Source: Anastrepha obliqua | Lineage: Eukaryota > Arthropoda > Insecta > Diptera > Tephritidae | Direction of reading: 5' to 3' | NCBI RefSeq assembly: GCF_027943255.1 | Contig: NW_026562179.1 | Span: 4,280,501-4,344,500 of the forward strand | Length of the DNA: 64,000 nucleotides | Translations under genes and position numbers: made by a program | In this document: positions 56,111 to 64,000 of the stretch, piece after piece | How positions within the stretch are numbered: position 1 is the first letter of the stretch | How the letters are laid out: each line of letters opens with the position of its first letter | Notes under the pieces: generated by a model | Database searches by the model: none | Seen by the model: only the letters and a program-made list of their open reading frames with translations | What the model was told of the DNA's origin: nothing

Positions 56111-56814
56111 TGGTCGGGAAAAGCCCGTGCCAATCCGGTAACGTAGAACTGGTGGTCCTGGGAATGTATGCTCGTGCATTGTGAAATGATCGTGCAGCAT
56201 GGTGAAAACATTTTAAAGGTGTACAACGTTGCAGACCGTTATGCGTCTCTGAACGAATTTGACAGATGGGCTGACGTCAGTTGGGATTTGTTTAACACAA
56301 TTTATCTTGTGTTACTGATATGCGATAAATATCAAAACAGCCAATATGCAAATGCTCATACCATAGCAACGGTTTGTTTACAAATACGGTGAATACAAAT
56401 GTGCGAATGTGCGTAATTATAATATGTGTTATTTAAAGCGAGTTTTCAAGATAGAATATATTGAGTTTAATAAATATTACAAGTCCATACAATGTAGTTT
56501 GTTTGAATCGAATTAGTCAAATATTTTTGAATATAATATTACAAGCTTTTGCGGAGATGCTTCAATTGACAGACTTCGTATTTGCCACCAAAAAACAATT
56601 CATAAAACTATTTGCGATTCAAACGCAAGATAATATGCATATAAGTACGAGTACTTAGATCTAAACTTCTCCACTTGTGCAAAAACTTCAAAACACACAA
56701 CACAAATTTGAGGAGAAGCTTGACCTATACACCTGTCAATGATTAATGCGCAAGTATTGTACTTAATTTGCCAAAGTTACTGCATCTAAATGCAGGAAAA
56801 TATTTTTACACATT
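56111..56814. other. Unassigned spacer
   Basis: AT-rich with two short frames (56168-56392, 56461-56658) lacking any recognisable domain. Nothing is called. Confidence 0.5.
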
Positions 56815-57598
56815 AGCCCCTGCGGGTAGGGGGTTAGAATTTGCCCGCGGTAAGGGACGCCTGTCGTAGGAGGCGACTAAAATCCACAGCTCAGTCTATT
56901 TGTTACGAGTATTAACTCAACAGCAATAGGCTGAGCAAAATAGGCGGGGGACCCCATTAGGGTCGAGACCAGTAAGATCTTAATTATGGCAAACTGGCGA
57001 TAGGAGAGGATCTTGTGTGACATGGGCTGGATATCGTGGTATTCTAGGACTTTAGTAGGTAAGAGTGACACCTTACTGAAATGGCTCTTGGGCTAATGTC
57101 ACGATAGCCCCCGTCCCGTTAAAACCCTGGCTTCAAATAACGATCTCAAGCCGTCACCATTTAATTGGTCGTGTAGGTCCAGTTGAATTTTTCCGGGTTA
57201 GTGGCGACCTGGCTCTGAACACATGTACTCATAAAGTCAACCCTCGCATGGCCTCCCTACATTTTATAGATAACCATGGGGTTATAAGGCAACTACACTA
57301 CGTCTAGAGATAACGGACTTTAGTGGGGACCCTTACTAAATGGAGATTAAAAAAAACCACAAACACAAAAACTACAACAACAGCAATGGCTAACTATAGC
57401 GAAAAAAAAACTACAGTACCAGCAACAGCGGATATGAGAAGGATAAGGAAATCATATTAGCAGAGAACGCTGAGGAAGGGAAAGATCCCTTCAAGAGAAG
57501 CCACAAAATGGCAAGATCGCCGACACGCCCAACTACATCCATTATATCTAATGCCGCGGGGGTTGCGGAGGATCTTACGTCAATAATGTGCGATCATT
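56815..57598 (+). mobile_element. Non-LTR retrotransposon 5' leader and ORF1 start
   Basis: GCCCGCGGTAAGGGACGCC and GTCGTAGGAGGCGACTAAAA resemble a leader common at the 5' ends of insect non-LTR elements. From about 57440 a frame reads EKDKEIILAENAEEGKDPFK, then RSHKMARSPTR...AGVAEDLTSIMCDHF, and is cut by the piggyBac insertion at 57599. No clear continuation is seen after 58979. The family assignment is from memory of similar leaders and is uncertain. Confidence 0.5.
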
Positions 57599-57602
57599 TT
57601 AA

Positions 57603-58975
57603 CCCTCGAGAACACGCGCCTCGTAAGATAGCACGGATTCTCGCGCATGAGCATTTTGCTCACTTCATGTAAGAATGTAACTTTTTAATGGATTACGATT
57701 TTTAAACATTTCATTTTTAACATAGTTATAATACCAAGTCATTTTTTTGCAATTATGTGTTTATTTAAGAAATTCACACTGTAGAATTATATAAATTCAT
57801 TCAATCAAGACATAACCAAAAATTTTACATTCATACTTTAGTATATTAAGAAAAAAAAAAACTCCTTGTAACAAAATAAATAAATAAAAGACAAAAATCA
57901 GTCTTCGGTAAGATTGACATTTTACGTTGCTTTCGAAACAAGATGGGCACATATACATAACGTGTTCCGTGCAAAGTAATTTTCCACATAAAGTGCAGCC
58001 TTTTTTCGAACGTCTGTTTTTACTCCTGGGGCAAAGCTCGCAAAAGTCAGATTGTAGGTGTTGGCTTTCAGGTTCTTTTGCTGGTACAATGCGATCCATA
58101 GTATTTCTTAAATCACGAGGTAAAGTTTTTATGGCCTGCCGATTAGAAATAATATATGTGGCTTTATTAGCTCCAGGGCAATTTCCTTTAGAAACGTCCT
58201 CCTCTGGGTTAAATTGCCTGTATTTGATTTGTAAATAATTTGTGCGTTTATGCCAGTAATGTCAATAAGCGTAAAAAAGAGGCGCATTGGCCACCTGCAG
58301 GTTATCCTGGAAACTGAATATGTGGCTTTCGTTTGATCAACAGTGTCTACACCCCCTTTCGTCTGGTTGTAAAAGGTTATTACTTCGAGTTTGTTCTCAG
58401 ATGTTTCATCATTAGCTTGGCCATCGGCATGAAGTGATGATAGCATAAGTACAACTTTTTTCGTTTTTTTCACAGGAACGTAAGATACAAGAACCTTGTT
58501 TTCGGTAAATGTAGTCATTGTATGTGGTTGCGACCTTCCTTTTGCTGAAATACATTGAGGTGGAATTTCCTTTTTATTTTTTCTTATTGTACACACAATG
58601 GTCGTTTCTATATTGTTTGTATAGTTCATCTGCTAAAGGTATTGAAGTAAAATATTTGTTCATGGTAATGTTTCTGCCACTATTCAAAATTGGGGCAGCA
58701 ACCCTTTTCACAACCCGAGGTTTTCAACCAAAAAGATAAATCAAGAAATACTTACATTGTTTCTCGCGCAATGAGCAAAATGCCGCTCTCAAAAATCAAC
58801 CGTCTGCCTACACGTCCGATCGTGCACTAATCGAAAGAAATGCTCCTCAAAGTACGAAGCACAACTACTAGCGAAGGTACTCACCACAATTAGTGCCAGA
58901 AATACATAGAACATAAAAATTTCGCGAAATGAAAAATTGCTTGAGCAAAATGCTCATAGCGCGTGTTCTCGAGTG
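57603..58975 (-). mobile_element. piggyBac-like element, internally deleted
   Basis: Flanked by TTAA (57599-57602, 58976-58979). The ends are CCCTCGAGAACACGCGC and, in reverse, CACTCGAGAACACGCGC, each followed by the palindromic subterminal motif TGAGCAAAATGCTCA. It is 1373 bp instead of more than 2 kb; only the C-terminal part of the transposase is kept. Confidence 0.88.
57797..58629 (-). pseudogene. piggyBac transposase, C-terminal part
   Basis: 58629-58129 carries the family signature [15 protein letters not shown] followed by [20 protein letters not shown]. After a frame change, 58099-57797 holds the cysteine-rich C-terminal finger (CELCPRSKNRRSKKGCTLCG, CTEHVMYMCPSC). The first catalytic aspartates and the N-terminus are deleted, so it is inactive. 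The cysteine-rich domain normally binds the terminal repeats. Confidence 0.87.
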
Positions 58976-58979
58976 TTAA

Positions 58980-59412
58980 ATGAAGCATCCTCTCCCACGC
59001 ACGCCCCTAGGAAAAGATATCGGTACTTCAACCAAGGATAAGGAGCCTAAAGATAACGATATCGAAACGCAAGTCGAGTAGCGAACGGTCAACGGTGCAA
59101 AAAGAACATGTGGTGCAACAGAAGAATTAAGCTTGGGAATGTAGATACAAAAAAAAAAAATGTGCACCCAGAACGAAATTGCTCAGTCAGTACACTGTGT
59201 GCCGCAAGTCCCAAGGCGTACAGATACTTGTATAAATAAAAGTTATATATATTGTATAATAAAAGTGATATCAGTAGACCCGCTGATTTTTTTTCTCCGT
59301 GTACATTAGAATGTCAGCATAATATGAAATGACGAAAAACCGTTCTATTCGCTCCACTGTCGTATGCTCCTAGCTCTAACTACATCGCTCGTACTTTCCT
59401 TTTTCTTTAATA
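58980..59412. other. Unassigned spacer before the mariner
   Basis: No frame or repeat recognised. The first part may be decayed continuation of the interrupted non-LTR ORF1. Confidence 0.4.
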
Positions 59413-60707
59413 CAGGGTGGCTGATGAAAGCCGCTACCAAAAAAAAATTGAATAACTTTTTTCTTTTTAAGTTATCTGTTCCATTTTTGTTTTAATTTGC
59501 AGATTGATCTTTAAAATTTATTAAAATGGATAACTGGGACACGCAAACAAGAATTTGGATAGTCCGCCGCTATCACGCACTGGAGTCCGTAGTTTTGGTA
59601 CAGAGAGAGTACAGGCGGATGTTTGGCGGCGATCCCCCGAGCAGATGGACCATAATGAGACTGGTGAATAATTTTGCTGAGCAAGGAACAGTCGCAAGAA
59701 GGCCTTATCATCGAAACCCACCAGTTCGGACGGAGGAAACGATCGCTGCTGTAGCTGCAGCTATACAAAGCAATCCAAGGGTTTCAACAAGAAGCTTATC
59801 TGCTCAACTTGGTGTCAGCCGACAGTCTTTGCAAACAATAATGCACAAAGATTTAGACTTATTTCCCTACAAAATTCAAATGGTTAACAAACTGAATGCA
59901 GCAGACTTGCCGATTCGCTTGGAATTTTGCCAGAAGATCCTGCAAATTGTGGAAGAAGACCAAAACATGTTAAACTGCCTTTTCATGTCTGATGAGGCCC
60001 ATTTCGATTCAAACGGCAATGTGAACAAACAAAATTGTCGAATATGGAGTACTTCTAACCCACAGATACTCCACGAGACGGAATTGCATCTTCTTCGCGT
60101 GACAGTGTGGTGTGCGGTTTCTTCACGCTGTATTGTCGGGCCTTATTTTTTTGAAGAAAATGGTCACACCGTTACGGTTACTGGAGACCGTTATTTGAAA
60201 ATGCTGAAAGAATTTTTCTATCCAGAACTACGCCGAAAGAGAATTCCTTTCAACAAGATGGGGCAACGTCTCACATAGCCCAGACTGTTATGACAGAGTT
60301 GCGACGAAAATTTCCCAATAAACTGATTTCAAGGAACTCCGAATTTCGTTGGCCCCCCAGGTCGCCTGACCTTACTGCAGCTGACTTTTTCTTGTGGGGT
60401 TTATGTAAACAAGAAGTTTATAAAACAAAGCCAACAAATTTGGATGAACTAAAACAATCCATTCGGGCAACAATTGCGGCTATTCCTGTCGCAACTCTCA
60501 AAGCAGCAATGAACAACTTTTTACTAAGATGCCGCACTTGTGTCAACGAGCATGGGGGGCATTTAAATTCAATTATTTTTAAAACTAGTTAAGCTACATT
60601 TAATAAAATTTAATGACCTTCAACTTGAAAAAAAAAAAATGAATTCCATACACTAAACAAAAAGTTATTTGAGTTTCTTAATGTAGCAAAATTCATCAGC
60701 CATCCTG
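59413..60707 (+). mobile_element. DD41D mariner-like element, nearly complete
   Basis: 1295 bp, flanked by TA (59411-59412, 60708-60709). The ends are CAGGGTGGCTGATGAAAGCC and, in reverse, CAGGATGGCTGATGAATTTT, with a further shared AATAACTTTTT. The transposase fills the element. Confidence 0.9.
59526..60592 (+). pseudogene. DD41D mariner transposase with one frameshift
   Basis: The N-terminus carries paired helix-turn-helix regions (TRIWIVRRYHALESVVLVQR, VSTRSLSAQLGVSRQSLQ), then SDEAHFDSNGNVNKQNCRIW with the first aspartate. Near 60240-60250 the frame shifts just before FQQDGATSHIAQ, the second aspartate. It then continues WPPRSPDLTAADFFLWG with the third, 41 residues apart. The rest is open to 60592. 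A single small indel therefore separates this copy from a full-length frame of about 355 residues, the usual length for the family. Confidence 0.88.
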
Positions 60708-60709
60708 TA

Positions 60710-61149
60710 CTTTCCTTTGCTATGACATTTTAATATACAAAACGTTGTCGTTGATTTAGTGGAACCACCCTTAATGAATTTGATAGAATCGGTATTTACT
60801 CTACGAACATGAATGATATACAAAATCAAATATTGTTATAACACTTCGTCGGACTCAACTCTATCGCCTTTATAAGTATATAATGTTCAAGTATTAAATA
60901 ATTAACACAAACATTGTATATATTTACTTATTATAATAATAAAAATATATTTAGTTGCAATATTTTGTCAAACGTTTAATTAGTTCTAAAGCAACGAAGA
61001 GTTAATGTTTTTGAAGGAATAAAGCGACTCAAATTTTAATGCAATGTTTTAAAATGATAAGTAATTGGTTTTTTTACAATGATAAATAACTTGATTGCCC
61101 CTCTCATAAATACCAAAGGGTTTTAAAATAAGAGGTGTTATTTTGATAT
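60710..61149. other. Unassigned AT-rich spacer
   Basis: No coding frame, repeat or element end recognised. Confidence 0.45.
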
Positions 61150-61299
61150 TCAAAGAAAAATGCTATTTCTTAATATAAATGATCAGATGTTCATTTCATT
61201 ATAAAGAGGAAGGTTTGCCGTTAATAGTGGAACCACCACAACCCCGCTTACAGGACAATATCCTTTTCATGAAATTTTCCATAAGCGAATTGCAAAGTG

Positions 61300-62262
61300 C
61301 AAGGAAGCCTGTCAGACCCATTCGAAATCATATCCGGAGTAAAACAAGGAGACGCATTGTCATGTTTAGTATTCAATTTAATGCTACACACGACTGTTAA
61401 AGAAATAAACACGAATGGAACATTATTTAATAATGATTTTCAGATATGTGCCTACGCAGATGATATTCTTATTATGGCTAAAGATAGAAACACTCTTATA
61501 CGCGTCTTTAAATGTATTGATAAAGATGCAAAAGCTCTGGGACTACACGTAAATACCGAGAAAACCAAATACATGATTCGGTCAGTCAACAACACGACAC
61601 GCGATGACCTAAGTATTAACAACTTTGCTTTCGAAAATATCACTGAATTTAAATACTTGGGTTTTAAACTATCAGCAGATAAAGATTCGGCGATAGCTAT
61701 TAACGACAGAATCCAAGCTGCAAATAACGCCTACTACGTTAACATAAAACTATCAAAAGATTTGTCCAGAGCACAGAAAATAAGAATGTACAAAGTACTG
61801 ATACGACCCGTCCTTACATATGGTGCAGAAATATGGACGCTGAAAACAAATGACATTCATCAGCTGATGTGCTTCGAAAGACGTATCATAAGGAAAATAT
61901 ATGGTCCGATTGCAACAATAGATGGCAGCTACCGCATTCGCTACAATAATGAAATCGAAGAAATCGTTCAAGGACAAAATATAATACGTTTTATCAAAGC
62001 CCAACGAATTAGATGGATTGGGCACGTACTGCGCATGCCGAAAGAGCGAAATGCTAGGAAAGCTTTTATTTTAACACCAATTGGAGGAAGAAAAAGAGGA
62101 CGCCCACGAAAGCGATGGTTAGATGCCGTCGAATCAGATCTTAAGCAAATGAACGTACACAACTGGAGAGATGTAGCCATGGATAGAATAAAGTGGAGAA
62201 AAATTGTTGATGAAGCTATGGTCCACCACGGACTGTGAGGCTAAGACGAAGAAGAAGAAGAA
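61300..62262 (+). mobile_element. RTE-clade retrotransposon, 5'-truncated, with GAA-repeat tail
   Basis: Flanked by GAATTGCAAAGTG (61287-61299 and 62263-62275), a 13-bp target duplication. It ends with a short (GAA)n tail at about 62248-62262 rather than poly-A, as RTE elements use simple-repeat tails. Confidence 0.9.
61306..62238 (+). pseudogene. RTE reverse transcriptase, C-terminal half
   Basis: The open frame begins in mid-protein (LSDPFEIISGVKQGDALSCL) and carries the catalytic YADDILIMAK. Then come the RTE-typical C-terminal blocks: TYGAEIWTLK, FERRIIRKIYGP, RIRWIGHVLRM, GGRKRGRPRKRWLDAV and WRDVAMDRIKWR. The endonuclease and the fingers are absent because of 5' truncation at insertion. 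The surviving frame has no stops, suggesting a young insertion. Confidence 0.9.
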
Positions 62263-62600
62263 GAATTGCAAAGTGGTTGTCCTATGTCCTCGATAGCCTC
62301 ACGAATTCCATCTTTGAGGTCTTGAATCGACCCTGGGCTGTTGGCGTAGACCTTCTTTATCACGTGGCTCCAAAGAACAAAGTCACAAGTTGTTAAATCA
62401 CAAGATCTCGGTGGCCAATTGTGATCACCTCTTCGAGAGATAACAGGGTCCGGAAACTTTTCCCGTAAAATATCAATGGTTTCGTTGCTTGTGTGGCACA
62501 TAGCGCCGTCTTGCTCAAAATAAACGTTGTCCCGATCAATACGATCCAATTCTGCTCATAATAGATCGTTAATCATCTCTCGATAGCGCAATTCATTCAC

Positions 62601-63154
62601 CTGAAACACATGTTATTGGAAACGCCTTTACAAATTTCAACGAACTTGGCAAAGCAAGTTCAAGTTCTAACAACAGTAGCTCCTAAAGTAAAAAGCATAT
62701 AGTTTAAAATTTTACTGACTGTCAATAATTGTTAAAAAATTTCCAGAATCCCTCTTCAGGTTTTCAATAAACAACGTAACGCCGAACACCCTTTTTTACT
62801 TTTCTCGCTCGTTTTAGGTGAACGGACAAAAACAATTTTGAACATTTTATTAGCTTCCGAATGAACATAAGATTTCTACGTCAAAAGAAATAGTATTTTT
62901 AAAACACGTTCGTAGTGAGGCAAGATAAAAATAAAAATGGCTAGGAATACTGGGCCTTCGAATTGGATTCCAACTTTTAGGCCTCTTTCGTCGAGAAACT
63001 TGCCTAATAATGAACATTGAATTTTGTGTACCCGGCAATAAACACCCTGCGTGTCATATTAAAATATTTTGTTTGTTTTTTTTGAAAACCTTGCATGGAC
63101 TTATCCAATTGAATTGTTAAATTAGAAATTAAGATATACCTTCAGTTCTAACTG
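62601..63154. other. Unassigned spacer
   Basis: No confident feature. ACACCC-like strings near 62790 and 63045 could be mariner-end remnants but cannot be paired. Confidence 0.4.
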
Positions 63155-63700
63155 GGTTTTTCAGTAAGAGCGCTTCAACTTTTGAACTTTTGAATAAAAC
63201 ACAAACGGTTTGACTTTTTTAACTAATTTTTTTTTTTATTATCGAGTTTGAACATATACATTTAAGTATGAAATTCGATTTCTTTTGCATGACCACCGCG
63301 TGCACGTTTTACGAAGTCCAATCGTTGAACCCAATTTTCAACCGCTCTTTTGCATAAATCGGCCGAAATTCCAGCAATTTCGCGTTCAATATTGGCTCTG
63401 ACCTCACAAATCGTCGCCGGCTTGTTACTGTAGACCAATGACTTCACATAACCCCAAAACGGGACGGCTTGTTAAATGAACCGTAAAATGGCCGTAATGC
63501 TCTTAAAGTAGCAGCAACAGAACGATTATTTTCATAAAAAATTTGCACGATTTGCAATCGTTGCTCAAGTGTGTAGCGTTCCATGATGAAATGTATACTA
63601 ATGAAGTTTACAAATGACAAGCGAAAAATAAAAAATATTGCGTCGTTCGCCCTCCCTATCGGAAAAAAGTTGAAGCGCACCTATTGAATAACCCTATATT
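63155..63700 (-). mobile_element. Mariner-like element, large internal deletion
   Basis: Outer ends share GGGTTNTTCA and GCGCTTCAACTTTT in inverted orientation. On the minus strand, MERYTLEQRLQIVQIFYENN and LRALRPFYG (N-terminus, start near 63583) jump to PFWGYVKSLVYSNKPATICE and a C-terminus ending near 63262. The whole catalytic centre is missing. It resembles the DD41D family N-terminus. Flanking TA is plausible on both sides, but exact ends are uncertain. Confidence 0.75.
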
Positions 63701-64000
63701 AATAAGTTTTATATAATACCTTTTACCCTATTTGTTATGTGCTTATTTCTTTATTCTACTCAACCTATAACTTCCCCTTCGAAGACTTCACACGTCGGCG
63801 TCATGCAGGAGCTTAATAAGGGTAAAGACTGTGGGTTCTCACCCACATGAGTTCTGAAGGTAATAAGTGTTCATCCCATTCCCATTTCCCTTCCTATGCT
63901 AGTTTTTTCTTTTACCCCTCCCTGTATACACTCAGCGTAACAAAAATGGAACTTAGAAATACAAATATTAAAATTACAGAGTCCGGATCTCTTAGAAAAC
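63701..64000. other. Unassigned sequence to window end
   Basis: Pyrimidine-rich (TTTACCCCTCCCTG) with no frame or repeat recognised. Confidence 0.4.

Larger units (their letters stand above)
61150..62600 (-). pseudogene. Mariner-like (DD41D) transposase 3' part, split by an RTE insertion
   Basis: Right piece, 62600-62276: VNELRYREMINDLL, FEQDGAMCHTSNETIDILRE, WPPRSCDLTTCDFVLWSHVI, EDIGQPLCNS. Left piece, 61286-61180: LMENFMKRILSCKRGCGG and the C-terminus. The two read continuously once the RTE fragment and one 13-bp duplication are set aside. The second aspartate is kept but the third site is TTCD. The N-terminal half is missing beyond 62600. Confidence 0.85.

Noticed and set aside
56877..57071. 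Minus-strand frame in the non-LTR leader
   Set aside because: Lies over a leader-like sequence with conserved GGCGACTAAAA strings; no protein similarity.

Overview
This is eukaryotic DNA from an insect, most likely a brachyceran fly; a tephritid fruit fly fits best. The grounds are DD41D (rosa-type) mariners, a gypsy-type errantivirus, LOA- and Jockey-type non-LTR retrotransposons, PIF1-helicase Helitrons, and the AT-rich background. I see no single-copy host gene. Almost everything recognisable is a transposable element or a piece of one, many nested inside each other, so the window reads as heterochromatin-like or TE-island sequence.

Layout. 1-3704: 3' part of a Jockey-type element (+) inserted into the 5' end of a piggyBac-like element (-, TTAA at 4122-4125). 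4126-5255: nothing recognised. 5256-6066 (-): 3' half of a decayed LOA-like element. 6067-53779: one very large block that splits that LOA-like element. Its two ends are inverted copies of each other (GAGTAAAGC...) and an imperfect 10/11-bp target duplication flanks it. 53780-56110 (-): the 5' half of the same LOA-like element. 56815-57598: leader and first codons of another non-LTR element, cut by a 1.37-kb internally deleted piggyBac (57603-58975). 59413-60707: nearly complete DD41D mariner. 61150-62600: mariner 3' coding part split by a 5'-truncated RTE fragment with a 13-bp target duplication. 63155-63700: another deleted mariner.

Inside the 47.7-kb block the arms form a giant inverted repeat. 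Left arm, 6067-17519: terminal repeat, Helitron B carrying a P-superfamily-like element, repeat R, and an errantivirus lacking its 5' LTR. Right arm, 38340-53779: the same order reversed, plus an intact-looking 3.5-kb PIF/Harbinger element inserted only on that side. The 20.8-kb loop (17520-38339) holds a broken fragment of an unidentified protein gene and a 7.6-kb direct tandem duplication (18831-26493 and 26494-34103). Each duplicated unit carries a LOA-type retrotransposon and a deleted rosa-like mariner next to Helitron A helicase. Then come a third Helitron A piece, a P-like element with a 7-bp target duplication, and the 5' LTR and leader of the right-hand errantivirus.

Order of events (inference): LOA-like element, then insertion of a long-TIR (Mutator/foldback-like) element, then nesting of Helitron B, P-like element, R and errantivirus in one arm, then inverted duplication or arm-to-arm conversion, then Harbinger insertion into the right arm. 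The most function-ready modules are the Harbinger transposase plus Myb-like gene pair, Jockey ORF2, and LOA ORF1. Assembly error is a real alternative for the large repeats and must be excluded with spanning long reads.
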